A stretch of DNA of 64,000 bases from Clostridiales bacterium (GTDB lineage: Bacteria > Acidobacteriota > Aminicenantia > Aminicenantales > UBA8522), in contig JARYMI010000007.1 in the NCBI GenBank assembly GCA_029907205.1, forward strand, positions 1 through 64,000, read 5' to 3'. Within the stretch, counting starts at the first letter, position 1; every line of letters starts with the position of its first letter. A model generated the notes under the pieces. It was not told the origin of the DNA. It made no database searches and was given only the letters and a program-made list of their open reading frames with translations. The position numbers and the translations under genes are program-made. Below are positions 23,692 to 32,809 of this stretch, one piece after another.

Positions 23692-26029
23692 TGCCTTTTT
23701 TGGAATTGGCAGCTTTTTTCTTTTTTTTCATCTCAAAGTCAAACCCCGGGTATTCGACGCGCGGGTGGTAAATCGCGTAGAGAGCGGAATGGAAAGCAGC
23801 AGCCACGCTACGGAGCTCCCGGAGCGAGAAATCGCAGGCATCGAGCTGTCCGTCCTGGAGGTAGCTTTCGAAGATTTCGGTGATGACGCGCTTCAGGCTC
23901 TCCCGAGTGGGCGACTTCAGGCTCCGCGAGGCGGCTTCGACAGAATCAGCCAGCATGATCAGGGCGGCCTCCTTGCTCAGGGGAGACGGACCCGGGTAGC
24001 GGTAGCTTTCCTCGCCGATTGTCTGCATGTCGGGGTCGTATTTTTCCTTGGCCTTTTCGTAGAAATATCGAACGAGCGAGCTGCCGTGGTGCTGGGCGAT
24101 AATGTCCTTGATTTTCCTGGGCAGCTTCAGCTTCTTGGCCATCTCCACGCCTTCCTTGACGTGGTTAATGATGACAAGCGTGCTCATGCTCGGGGTCAGG
24201 TCTTTGTGCAGGTCCGGGTTGCGGGCCATGTTTTCGATGAAGTATTCCGGCCTCTTGACCTTGCCGATGTCATGGTAAAGGGCTCCGGTCTTGACCAGCA
24301 TGGAGTCCAGGCCGATCTCTTCAGCTGCCTTCTCGGCCAGGGTGGCCACGATCAGGGAGTGGTGGTAAGAACCAGGTGCCTCCATGGCCATCTGCCGGAA
24401 AATCGGCAGCTCGGAATTGGAAAGCTCTAAAAGCTTGGTCTGGGTGACAAACCCGAAGACAAGCTCGATGACGGGGAGGAGAAGAAAGGCGATGGAAGCG
24501 CTGAGGATTCCTCCGATGAGGCCCATGCCCACCTTGGTGGCTATGACATCCATCCCGCTCAGCCTTTCCCCTATGAGTTCATAAGTCAGGATAAGGAAGA
24601 TATTCACCGGCGCGACGACGAACAGCCCAGCCCGCAGCGCTGAGGTTCTCTTCTGCCGCTGGTAATACTTGATGCCGTAAATCGCCGCCAGTCCCCCGAT
24701 GAAGCTGTAGAGCATGAGGCTGAAATGCCCCTGGAAAAAATAGCCGACGAGCAGGCTGTTCAGGATGGCAAAGATCAGGCTGATGGTGTTGGTGGTGAGG
24801 AAGGCGAACAGGATGACGCCGAGCTGGCAGGGAAAAGCATACTTGTAAGCTTCGATATCGGTCAGGAAGGAAAGGGTTGTCTCCTTGCTGAAGACCGCGG
24901 CCAAAAAATTGGACAGCTTGTAGCTGAGCAAGGATAAAATGAGGGTCACGCCCATCATCAAAAATATCTTCTGGGCAGCCCTGAACTTGAGGAGCGACTT
25001 CAGGTAGTACCAGAGAGTGAGGAAGATCAGGGCGAAGAGCAGCCAGGTCCCCGCGAAATTCCTGAGCCAGCCGCGCTCTTCCCTGAGGTGCTGGTTGATG
25101 ACCGCGACGAGCTTGAGCGTCTCGGCCGTGGCTTCATCGCCCTTGCGGATGATGACTTTGCCTTTCTTGATTCTGTAGAAAACGGTATCCACGCGGGCTC
25201 TGGCGCGTTCTTTCCTGACCTCCGTTTCGACCTTGTTGTACGTGATGTTGGGGGTGATAAAAGCGTCGGCCAGGCTCCGCAACAGGCTTTTCTGCCGCGG
25301 CGGCAGCTCTATCTTTTCGGCTTCGGCCGCGAATTTTTCCCGGCTTTCCTTGATCTCCAAGATCTCATCGACTTTTGTTAATTTTTCATTCCCGGGGCCT
25401 CTCATCAGGATGAACCCTCGTTCCGGCTCTTTCCGGATGAACAGGTTCTTGGAAACAATGATCCCAGGGGAGGAGATTTTTCCGATCAGGCTAATGAGGG
25501 TCTCGGCCAGCTCTGGAGAGAAACCCGCCCGGAGGAGCGTTTCAAGTTCCCGGGCCGGAATGTCAGCCCCGAATTTTTCGGCAATGTCCTTCTGCAGCTC
25601 GGCTGTGCTTCTTGAAGCCGCCGGCCTTTTGAGCCATTCCTGCCCGAACGCAAAGAACTGCCGGATTCTCTCCTCGGTGTTGAGGAAGGCATTCTCGTCA
25701 AACGTGTAGACAGGGAGGACAGACTCCTCGGCTTCGGCCCTCCTGTTGGCTGTGGTCTCTGTGTCCTCGATTGTCAGGTCCCGCGGCGAGACGACGTCGG
25801 CCGAGGCGATCTCTCCCACCTCGATCCTGGGGAGCATTTTGGACGGCACGTAGGAAAGAAAATAGGACAGGAAGAAAACAAAAATGACCAGGTGAAGGAT
25901 GGGGTTCTCGACTATTTGCTTCCAGAGCGGAGCCTTTTCTTTCGAAGCCGGCGGGGGAGACCCGTTCTTCTTTTTCTGGGCTCCTGTCCCTTTGAAGAGT
26001 TTGATATTCTTAAAAGAAATAAAATCCAT
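23663..26029 (-). CDS. 7TM-HD membrane phosphodiesterase (PgpH-like)
   Basis: This 788-residue protein has one N-terminal membrane helix (PILHLVIFVFFLSYFLSYVP) and a large extracytoplasmic 7TMR-HDED region (about 70-300). A set of seven helices (about 320-490) leads to a cytoplasmic HD domain with YHHSLIVATLAEKA and ALYHDIGKV. This is the PgpH architecture. Characterised members hydrolyse cyclic di-AMP to pApA. The HD metal ligands (HH...HD...H) are present. It sits between phoH and ybeY, the usual order. Confidence 0.93.
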   Translation of the reverse strand: MDFISFKNIKLFKGTGAQKKKNGSPPPASKEKAPLWKQIVENPILHLVIFVFFLSYFLSYVPSKMLPRIEVGEIASADVVSPRDLTIEDTETTANRRAEAEESVLPVYTFDENAFLNTEERIRQFFAFGQEWLKRPAASRSTAELQKDIAEKFGADIPARELETLLRAGFSPELAETLISLIGKISSPGIIVSKNLFIRKEPERGFILMRGPGNEKLTKVDEILEIKESREKFAAEAEKIELPPRQKSLLRSLADAFITPNITYNKVETEVRKERARARVDTVFYRIKKGKVIIRKGDEATAETLKLVAVINQHLREERGWLRNFAGTWLLFALIFLTLWYYLKSLLKFRAAQKIFLMMGVTLILSLLSYKLSNFLAAVFSKETTLSFLTDIEAYKYAFPCQLGVILFAFLTTNTISLIFAILNSLLVGYFFQGHFSLMLYSFIGGLAAIYGIKYYQRQKRTSALRAGLFVVAPVNIFLILTYELIGERLSGMDVIATKVGMGLIGGILSASIAFLLLPVIELVFGFVTQTKLLELSNSELPIFRQMAMEAPGSYHHSLIVATLAEKAAEEIGLDSMLVKTGALYHDIGKVKRPEYFIENMARNPDLHKDLTPSMSTLVIINHVKEGVEMAKKLKLPRKIKDIIAQHHGSSLVRYFYEKAKEKYDPDMQTIGEESYRYPGPSPLSKEAALIMLADSVEAASRSLKSPTRESLKRVITEIFESYLQDGQLDACDFSLRELRSVAAAFHSALYAIYHPRVEYPGFDFEMKKKKKAANSKKGNDRSPKPST

Positions 26030-26046
26030 GGGTCTTTCTAAGCTCT

Positions 26047-27006
26047 CTATTCTTTAGAGGCCTTGCTCTCGGCCTTCTGATAGGCTCTGATGATTTTCTG
26101 AACGACGGGATGCCTGACAACGTCCCGCTCGTCAAAATAGATGAAGGCAATTTCTTTGATCGGCGAGAGAATCTTGATGGCCTCGAGAACGCCCGATTTC
26201 TTCGGCTGCGGAAGGTCTATCTGGGTGATGTCAGCCGTGACCACTACCTTTGAGCCAAACCCTGACCGCGTCAGCAGCATCTTCATCTGCTCTCTCGTCG
26301 TGTTCTGGGCTTCATCGAGAATGATGAACGAATCGTTGAGGGTTCGGCCCCTCATGAACGCCAGGGGGGCGATCTCGATGATGCCCCTTTCGATCAAGCG
26401 GTTGGCCTGGTCAGCCTCGCTGAGGTCGAACAGGGCGTCGTAGAGGGGACGGAGATAAGGGTTGATTTTCTGGAAAATGTCGCCGGGCAAGAAGCCCAAC
26501 TTTTCTCCGGCCTCGACAGCCGGCCTGGTCAAGATGATCCGGTTGACGACCTTGTCCTGGAGGAATGTCAAAGCCATGGCCATGGCGAGATACGTCTTTC
26601 CCGTGCCCGCCGGGCCTATCCCGAAAACGAGGTCAAAGTTACGGATGGCCTGGATGTATTCCTGCTGGTTGAGGCTCTTTGGGTTGACCGACTTGCGGGG
26701 CAAACTCAGGGCCTCAGAAGGGAAATAGGCTTCCAGAGGCTGTGGGCAACCGCCCTCGAGGAGGTCGAGGGCGATGTGGAAATCCTCCTCCTTTGGGGAA
26801 AACCCTTTCTCCTGGAGCTCGCTCATTTTCTCGAAATAAAACTTTGCAAATTCGACCTTTTTAGGGTTGCCGTCGATCAACAGGCTATCGCCCCGGATGG
26901 ACAGGTTCACGCCCAGCCTTCCTTCCAGTTTTTTCAAGTTCCTGTCCAAGACGCCGGAAAAGACACTTTGTCTGATGTAAGGATACGTGATTTTTTCCAT
27001 AATCAA
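26047..27006 (-). CDS. PhoH family protein
   Basis: This 319-residue ATPase-like protein has an N-terminal KH-like region (GVNLSIRGDSLLIDGNPKKV), Walker A GIGPAGTGKTYLA and Walker B FIILDEAQNTTREQMKM, as in PhoH/YbeZ. It is a predicted RNA-binding NTPase that works with YbeY in rRNA processing (family knowledge). It is the first gene of the five-gene minus-strand operon. A TTGACA box lies upstream at about 27075, but no good -10 box was found at the right spacing. Confidence 0.94.
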   Translation of the reverse strand: MIMEKITYPYIRQSVFSGVLDRNLKKLEGRLGVNLSIRGDSLLIDGNPKKVEFAKFYFEKMSELQEKGFSPKEEDFHIALDLLEGGCPQPLEAYFPSEALSLPRKSVNPKSLNQQEYIQAIRNFDLVFGIGPAGTGKTYLAMAMALTFLQDKVVNRIILTRPAVEAGEKLGFLPGDIFQKINPYLRPLYDALFDLSEADQANRLIERGIIEIAPLAFMRGRTLNDSFIILDEAQNTTREQMKMLLTRSGFGSKVVVTADITQIDLPQPKKSGVLEAIKILSPIKEIAFIYFDERDVVRHPVVQKIIRAYQKAESKASKE

Positions 27007-27204
27007 GAGGCAGGATCAGGCTCTTCGGTCATCTGTTTATACCTAAGTAAACATCAAAGTCTCCTCTTTGTCAAGCTGGTCAAGCTTCCCGACTGAACCG
27101 AGCCACCCTTTGTTGCAAAAAAAATAGAGCTGGTATATATATTTATCTCATTTTTTTGAAGTTAGCCGCAGCCGGCAGTTGCCGGCCTGCGGCCGGGAAA
27201 AGGA

Positions 27205-27426
27205 ATGAGCATGGAAAACGAAACGATGAATGTTCCCATCCCGGCATCGCTCTACAAGAAAATCGAGGAGGCGATCAAAGGGACGGATATCCCCTCGGTC
27301 TCCGATTACGTCGCCAGGGTTCTCAGGGAGAAGCTCTCTCAGGCGAAAAAGCCCGAGGAAGTCTTCACAAAGGAGGACGAAGAAAAAGTTAAAGAGAGGC
27401 TGAAAGCCCTGGGTTACATCGACTGA
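27205..27426 (+). CDS. Small ribbon-helix-helix-like protein
   Basis: This 73-residue protein starts MSMENETMNVPIPASLYKKI, then GTDIPSVSDYVARVLREKLS. The spacing matches a CopG/Arc-type ribbon-helix-helix, with the strand at NVPIPASLY. The C-terminal tail is highly charged. GGAATGAG precedes the start weakly. An AT-rich stretch at 27120-27150, with TTGCAA and TATATA-like boxes, may be its promoter. It lies 43 bp before sat and may regulate the sulfate-activation genes (inference). Confidence 0.7.
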   Translation: MSMENETMNVPIPASLYKKIEEAIKGTDIPSVSDYVARVLREKLSQAKKPEEVFTKEDEEKVKERLKALGYID

Positions 27427-27468
27427 GTTACTGAGCGGATTTTCCCCGGGCAGAAGGAGCGAAAAAAG

Positions 27469-28617
27469 ATGATCTCTCCTCATGGCGGAAGGCTCACCTC
27501 CCGAGTCCTCGAGGGCGAAAGGCGAGCTGAGGCCCTCGAGAAAGCCCGGTCTCTTCCTGCCCTCAAAATCGACGAGGAGACAGTCTCCGACGTGGAAAAC
27601 TTGGCCACGGGAGTTTTCAGTCCGCTTGAAGGGTTCATGGGCAAGGCCGATTACAAAAGCGTCCTCAACCAGATGCGGCTTCAGAGCGACCTGCCCTGGA
27701 CCATCCCCATCCTTTTAGACGCCTCGCCAGAGGAGGCCGCGATGTTCAAAGAAGGGAAGGAAGTCCTCCTGGCCAGGGACAACGGCAGGCCGGTGGCTGT
27801 CCTTCACCTTGAAGAGAAATATGGTTATGACAAGAAAGAGCTCGCCCAGAAAGTGTTCATGACTTTGGACGGTGCCCACCCGGGCGTGGCCAAAGTCTTC
27901 AGGATGAAGAGCATCCTCTTAGCCGGGCCCGTTGACTTGATAGAGATGTCACCGACGCCTTTCGACCGGTACAAGCTTGTGCCCAAGGAAACAAGGTTTC
28001 TTTTCAAAGAAAAAGGCTGGAAAACGGTGGTCGGGTTTCAGACTCGGAACACGCCCCACATCGGCCACGAGTATGTACAGAAAACAGCCCTGACCTTTAC
28101 CGACGGCGTTTTTGTCAACCCGGTCATCGGCGGGAAAAAAAAGGGCGATTTCAAGGACGAGGTTATCCTTGCCTCTTACGAAGAGCTAATCAAGCACTAT
28201 TACCTGAAGGAAAGAGCGGTCATGGCCATCCTCCAGATGGAGATGCGCTACGCCGGGCCGCGGGAAGCCATCTTCCACGCCATCATCCGGAAAAATTTCG
28301 GCTGCTCCCATATCATCATCGGCCGAGACCATGCCGGCGTCGGAAATTATTATCCGCCGTATGCTGCCCAGGATATCTTCGAGGAATTCCCCGACCTGGG
28401 CATTGTGCCGCTTTTTTTCAAATCGTTCTTCTACTGCAAAAAATGCCAGTCTGTGGTGAATGAAAAAACCTGTCCCCATCCTTCCGCCGAGCACATCCAG
28501 TTCAGCGGCACGAAGATCAGGGATATGCTGGTCAGGAGCGAGGTGCCGCCGCCCGAGCTGATGCGGCCCGAGGTTGCTCGAGTGATCATGACGTTCGATA
28601 ATCCCTTCGTGGAGTAA
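27469..28617 (+). CDS. sat: Sulfate adenylyltransferase (ATP sulfurylase)
   Basis: This 382-residue protein is a homo-oligomeric Sat: the QTRNTPHIGHEYV motif (HxGH) and GRDHAGVGNYY are clear, and the length matches. It makes adenylyl sulfate from ATP and sulfate. A ribosome site (AAGGAGCG) lies before the ATG. A zinc-like motif near the C-terminus (CKKCQSVVNEKTCPH) is typical of the Sat group in sulfur-metabolising bacteria. The next gene encodes APS kinase, so the product is probably PAPS. Confidence 0.95.
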   Translation: MISPHGGRLTSRVLEGERRAEALEKARSLPALKIDEETVSDVENLATGVFSPLEGFMGKADYKSVLNQMRLQSDLPWTIPILLDASPEEAAMFKEGKEVLLARDNGRPVAVLHLEEKYGYDKKELAQKVFMTLDGAHPGVAKVFRMKSILLAGPVDLIEMSPTPFDRYKLVPKETRFLFKEKGWKTVVGFQTRNTPHIGHEYVQKTALTFTDGVFVNPVIGGKKKGDFKDEVILASYEELIKHYYLKERAVMAILQMEMRYAGPREAIFHAIIRKNFGCSHIIIGRDHAGVGNYYPPYAAQDIFEEFPDLGIVPLFFKSFFYCKKCQSVVNEKTCPHPSAEHIQFSGTKIRDMLVRSEVPPPELMRPEVARVIMTFDNPFVE

Positions 28618-28641
28618 AGCGCCGGGCAGGAGGAGCAACGA

Positions 28642-29187
28642 ATGGAATCGAAGACGGCCTGCGACCGGAAAGGGTTTACCCTGTGGTTTACTGGTCTTCC
28701 CTGCTCGGGCAAGTCAGCCGTGGCCGACAGAGTGGCTGAGATTCTCCGCCAGCGCGGGCTCAAGGTGGAAAGGCTTGACGGAGACATCGTCCGGCAGAGC
28801 CTGACGCGCGACCTCGGGTTTTCGAGGGAGGACCGGAACGAAAACATCCGCCGCGTGACCTTTGTGGCCAAGCTTCTTACACGCAACGGTGTCGCTGTCC
28901 TGACATCGTTCATCTCGCCTTATCGGGACATCCGGGAGGAGGCCCGACGGGAAATCGGCAGCTTCATTGAGGTCTACACAAAATGCCCCCTGAATGTGTG
29001 CATGGAGAGAGACCTCAAGGGCATGTACAAGAAAGCCTTGGCCGGCGAAATCAAGGAGTTCACCGGCATTTCCGACCCGTACGAAGAGCCGATTTCGCCC
29101 GAGATTCTGCTGGAGACCGACAAAGAAACGCTTGAGGAGAGCGCCCGGAAAGTGATCAGCCGGCTGGAAGAGTGGGAATATCTTTGA
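28642..29187 (+). CDS. cysC: Adenylyl-sulfate kinase
   Basis: This 181-residue protein has the P-loop GLPCSGKSAVA, the LDGD motif and LTRDLGFSREDRNENIRR, all diagnostic of APS kinase. It phosphorylates APS to PAPS, the sulfate donor. The start is 24 bp after sat and is preceded by AGGAGCAACGA. No PAPS reductase, sulfite reductase or cysD/cysN lies nearby. The neighbours instead make nucleotide sugars, so use of PAPS for sulfating glycans is inferred. Confidence 0.95.
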   Translation: MESKTACDRKGFTLWFTGLPCSGKSAVADRVAEILRQRGLKVERLDGDIVRQSLTRDLGFSREDRNENIRRVTFVAKLLTRNGVAVLTSFISPYRDIREEARREIGSFIEVYTKCPLNVCMERDLKGMYKKALAGEIKEFTGISDPYEEPISPEILLETDKETLEESARKVISRLEEWEYL

Positions 29188-29212
29188 TTTCTTATGGGAT
29201 AGTGAGGAGGGA

Positions 29213-30151
29213 GTGAAAACCTACCTGGTGACGGGCGGCGCCGGGTTCATCGGCTCTCACATCGCCGAGGAGCTTGTCCGAAGGGGCGAGAGAGTCAGAA
29301 TCGTCGACAATTTCATCACCGGAAAGAGGGAAAATCTTGCTCCGCTCGCCGGCCTCATCGAGCTCATCGAGGGGGACATCCGCAGCCTGAAGACGTGCCA
29401 GAGCGCGTGCGCGGGTGCCGACTTTGTCCTCCACCAGGCGGCCCTGCCTTCAGTGCCGCGCTCGATCGAAGACCCTATCTTGGCCCACGACATCAACGTC
29501 AACGGCACACTGAACCTTCTTCTTGCATCGGTCGCAGCTAAGGTGAAAAGGTTTGTTTTTGCCTCGTCCTCCTCTGTTTATGGGGACGACGATCATTTCC
29601 CAAAAACTGAGGACAACGTGGGCAGTCCGCTTTCTCCTTACGCTCTGACTAAGCTTGTCGGCGAGAAATACTGCCGAATTTTCTACGAAATCTACGGCCT
29701 CGAGACGATTTCCCTCCGGTATTTCAATGTCTTCGGTCCTCGCCAGGATCCTTCATCCCAGTATGCAGCCGTGATCCCCCTTTTTATCACTAACGTGCTC
29801 GCCGGAGAGAGCCCGCAGATTTTTGGCGACGGCGAGCAATCCCGTGATTTCACGCCTGTCGCCAACGTGGTCGAGGCCAACCTTCTGGCGCTTGAAGCGC
29901 CGGCCGCAGCCGTGGGAAGCGTCTTCAACATCGCTTGCGGCGAGAGGACGACCGTCAATACCCTGGCCGGGGAGATCTGCCGGCTAACAAGGACTTCGCT
30001 CGAGCCGGTTTACGCCGAGCCGCGTCCAGGGGATATCAGGCATTCATGGGCTGACATCACCAGGGCCAGAAAGCTCTTAGGCTACGAGCTGGTCGTGAGC
30101 TTCCTTCAGGGGTTGAGGACGACTGTGGCCTGGTATAAAGGAAGGAGCTAA
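29213..30151 (+). CDS. NAD-dependent nucleotide-sugar epimerase/dehydratase
   Basis: This 312-residue extended SDR protein has the NAD motif GGAGFIGSHIAEEL and active-site SSSSVYG with YALTK (Tyr-x3-Lys). It most resembles UDP-GlcNAc/UDP-glucose 4-epimerases of the WbpP/GalE type (SPYALTKLVGEKYCRIF, SLRYFNVFGPRQDP). The start is GTG at 29213 with GAGGAGG just upstream. It is followed 1 bp later by the next dehydrogenase gene, so the two are coupled. Confidence 0.92.
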   Translation: MKTYLVTGGAGFIGSHIAEELVRRGERVRIVDNFITGKRENLAPLAGLIELIEGDIRSLKTCQSACAGADFVLHQAALPSVPRSIEDPILAHDINVNGTLNLLLASVAAKVKRFVFASSSSVYGDDDHFPKTEDNVGSPLSPYALTKLVGEKYCRIFYEIYGLETISLRYFNVFGPRQDPSSQYAAVIPLFITNVLAGESPQIFGDGEQSRDFTPVANVVEANLLALEAPAAAVGSVFNIACGERTTVNTLAGEICRLTRTSLEPVYAEPRPGDIRHSWADITRARKLLGYELVVSFLQGLRTTVAWYKGRS

Positions 30152-30152
30152 C

Positions 30153-31472
30153 ATGAACCGGGAACTTCTTTCGCTCGAGGCCAGGATCAAGAACAAAGAG
30201 GCGCGGGTCGGTGTGATCGGGTTGGGCTATGTCGGCTTGCCTCTTGTCAAGCTTTTCCTCGGGAGCGGTTTCCGGGTAACCGGGTTTGACATCGACCCGA
30301 AAAAGGTCGCCTCGTTAAACCGCGGCCGGAGCTACATCCGCCATGTGTCCGCCAGAGAGATCAGGGATTTTCTGGCAAAAAAGTTTTTCCGGGCGACCTC
30401 TGATTTTTCGCGACTGCGCGAGATGGACGTCATCATCATCTGCGTGCCGACGCCGCTCGACGCCCATAAAAACCCCGACCTTTCTTACGTCCTCAACACA
30501 AGCCGGGTGATCTCCAAACACCTGAGGAAGGGTCAGCTCGTGGTGCTCGAAAGCACGACCTATCCAGGGACGACCGAAGAAGAGATGCTCCCCATCCTTG
30601 AGCAAAGCGGGCTGCGAGCCGGAGAAGATTTCAGCCTGGTTTTCTCCCCGGAGCGGGAAAACCCGGGCGATAAGATTTATTCAACGGAAAAGATTCCCAA
30701 GGTCATCGGCGGCCTGACTAAAAACTGTCTGCGGCTGGCCCGAGCGCTTTACGGCCAGGTTGTTGTCCGGACCGTTTCAGTTTCTTCTCCCCGCGTGGCG
30801 GAGGCGGTCAAGTTGCTTGAAAACATCTTCCGCTCGGTGAATATTGCCATGGTCAACGAGATGAAGATCATTTTCGAGCGGCTGGGAATCGACATCTGGG
30901 AGGTCATCCAGGCAGCCTCGACCAAACCTTTCGGTTACATGCCTTTTTACCCGGGGCCGGGCTACGGCGGGCACTGCATCCCCGTTGATCCTTACTACCT
31001 GACGTGGAAGGCCAAGGAGGTCGATTACCAGACGAAGTTTATCGAGCTGGCCGGTGAGATCAACACCCGGATGCCCTACTATGTCGTCAACAAGACAATC
31101 GAGGCCCTGAACAGACGGGGAAGATCAATCCGCGGGGCCAGGGTTCTCGTCCTTGGCGTCGCCTACAAGAAGGATATTGACGACCAGCGGGAATCGCCCT
31201 CTCTTAAGATCATCAGCCTGTTCAAAGAGAAGGGCGCCCACGTCGCCTACAACGACCCCTATGTTTCCCGCTCGGGCGGTCACAGGGAGTATCCCGGACT
31301 AAAGCTTCGGTCCGTGCCTCTCACGGCCAGGAGGTTGAAGACGAGCGACGCCGTTATCATCTCCACCGACCATTCGGCGTATGATTATGACTGGATCGCC
31401 CGGACCGCTCCCCTTGTCGTGGACACGCGGAATGCCATAAAAAAGAAAAGAAAAAACGTCGTCAAGGCATAA
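30153..31472 (+). CDS. UDP-N-acetylhexosamine 6-dehydrogenase-like enzyme
   Basis: This 439-residue protein has the N-terminal NAD fold (VGVIGLGYVGLPLVKLFL) and active-site GYGGHCIPVDPYYLTW with the catalytic Cys. The His next to Cys and VDPYYL are typical of the WecC/WbpA group that oxidises UDP-GlcNAc or UDP-ManNAc rather than UDP-glucose. It would act after or before the 4-epimerase to give a UDP-amino-uronic acid for polysaccharide synthesis. Confidence 0.92.
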   Translation: MNRELLSLEARIKNKEARVGVIGLGYVGLPLVKLFLGSGFRVTGFDIDPKKVASLNRGRSYIRHVSAREIRDFLAKKFFRATSDFSRLREMDVIIICVPTPLDAHKNPDLSYVLNTSRVISKHLRKGQLVVLESTTYPGTTEEEMLPILEQSGLRAGEDFSLVFSPERENPGDKIYSTEKIPKVIGGLTKNCLRLARALYGQVVVRTVSVSSPRVAEAVKLLENIFRSVNIAMVNEMKIIFERLGIDIWEVIQAASTKPFGYMPFYPGPGYGGHCIPVDPYYLTWKAKEVDYQTKFIELAGEINTRMPYYVVNKTIEALNRRGRSIRGARVLVLGVAYKKDIDDQRESPSLKIISLFKEKGAHVAYNDPYVSRSGGHREYPGLKLRSVPLTARRLKTSDAVIISTDHSAYDYDWIARTAPLVVDTRNAIKKKRKNVVKA

Positions 31473-31486
31473 GGAAGGAGGACGGC

Positions 31487-32791
31487 ATGAAAATTGGCGT
31501 CATCGGAACCGGATACGTCGGGCTGGTCACGGCCGCCGGCCTGGCCGAGCTGGGACATCAGGTCCAGGGTGTAGACAAAGATACCGAGAAGATCGAGAAG
31601 GTCAGCCGGGGCATTGTCCCCATTTATGAGCCGGGACTGGACGGGCTTCTCAAGTCCAACATGGAGAAAGGCCGCCTCAATTTTAGCTCCGACCTCTCGG
31701 GGACGATCCGGGAGGCCGACGTCGTCTTTGTCTGCGTCGGGACTCCTCCCCAGGAAGACGGAAGCGCCGACATGTGCCAGATTGAGGAAGTTTCGCGCCA
31801 GATCGCCGAAAACCTCAACCGCTACAAGTTAGTGGTCGAGAAAAGCACTGTCCCGGTCAAGACATCGTATTGGATCAAAAGAACCATGAGCCTTTACAGG
31901 AAGAGCGATGTCGAGTTCGACATCGCCTCAAACCCTGAGTTCTTGAGGGAGGGCTCAGCCGTCTTGGACTTCCTCAACCCCGACAGGATCATCATCGGCG
32001 TCGAAACAGAACGAGCCAGAGACATCCTCCTCGGGATTTATGAAAAGTTCAAGGACCGCATCGTCGTCACGAACATCGACACAGCCGAGCTGATCAAACA
32101 TGCGTCGAATTCTTTCCTCGCCCTCAAGATCTCCTATATCAACCTCATCTCCAATATCTGCGATAGGACTGAGGCCAACGTCGAGCAGGTGGCGGCCGGG
32201 ATGGGGCTCGACCCGCGCATCGGCAGCCGCTTTCTCAAGGCCGGAGTGGGCTACGGCGGCTCCTGCTTTCCCAAAGACATCAGAGCGTTGGTCAAGATCG
32301 GCGAGGACCTGGGAGTTGACATGAGCTTGCTCAAAGAAGCCGACAAGATCAACGCCGACCGCGTGAGGATTTTCCTCGACAAAGTCAAGAAAGCCCTCTG
32401 GATTCTCAAGGATAAAAACATCGCGGTGCTGGGCCTTGCTTTTAAGCCGGAAACAGACGACATCCGGGAGGCGCCCAGCATCCGCGTCATCCGAGAACTT
32501 TTGCGCGAGGGGGCGCGGCTTCGGCTCTACGACCCTCAGGCCATGGGCAACATGAAGCAGCTTTACCCTGAGGAGCCGGGCCGTCTGATCTATTCATCAT
32601 CGCCCTATCAAGCAGCTGACGGAGCGAATGCCCTTCTTGTCTTGACCGAGTGGGCGGAATTGGCGGGGCTCGACCTCAAGAAGCTCAAAGCGACGATGGC
32701 CAACCCGATTATCGTCGACGGCCGGAATGTCTTCGAGCCCGAGGCTGCACGAAAACTCGGGTTTGAGTACTACTCCATCGGCCGTAAATAG
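31487..32791 (+). CDS. UDP-glucose 6-dehydrogenase
   Basis: This 434-residue protein starts MKIGVIGTGYVGLVTAAGLA. It has the active-site motif GVGYGGSCFPKDIRAL, typical of UDP-glucose/GDP-mannose dehydrogenases of the Ugd/TuaD group, and LGLAFKPETDDIREAPS in the C-terminal domain. The product is probably UDP-glucuronate. It is 14 bp behind the related dehydrogenase and closes the sat-cysC-epimerase-dehydrogenase operon. GGAAGGAGG precedes its ATG. Confidence 0.94.
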   Translation: MKIGVIGTGYVGLVTAAGLAELGHQVQGVDKDTEKIEKVSRGIVPIYEPGLDGLLKSNMEKGRLNFSSDLSGTIREADVVFVCVGTPPQEDGSADMCQIEEVSRQIAENLNRYKLVVEKSTVPVKTSYWIKRTMSLYRKSDVEFDIASNPEFLREGSAVLDFLNPDRIIIGVETERARDILLGIYEKFKDRIVVTNIDTAELIKHASNSFLALKISYINLISNICDRTEANVEQVAAGMGLDPRIGSRFLKAGVGYGGSCFPKDIRALVKIGEDLGVDMSLLKEADKINADRVRIFLDKVKKALWILKDKNIAVLGLAFKPETDDIREAPSIRVIRELLREGARLRLYDPQAMGNMKQLYPEEPGRLIYSSSPYQAADGANALLVLTEWAELAGLDLKKLKATMANPIIVDGRNVFEPEAARKLGFEYYSIGRK

Positions 32792-32809
32792 GGGACAGTT
32801 TACCTATTT
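32786..32809. repeat. Short hairpin at the end of the nucleotide-sugar operon
   Basis: AAATAGG (786-792) and CCTATTT (803-809) form a 7-bp stem around GGACAGTTTA. It overlaps the stop codon of the dehydrogenase gene and the last codons of the convergent lipoprotein gene. It looks like half of a GGGGACAG-type palindrome. It could end transcription from either side. Confidence 0.5.
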
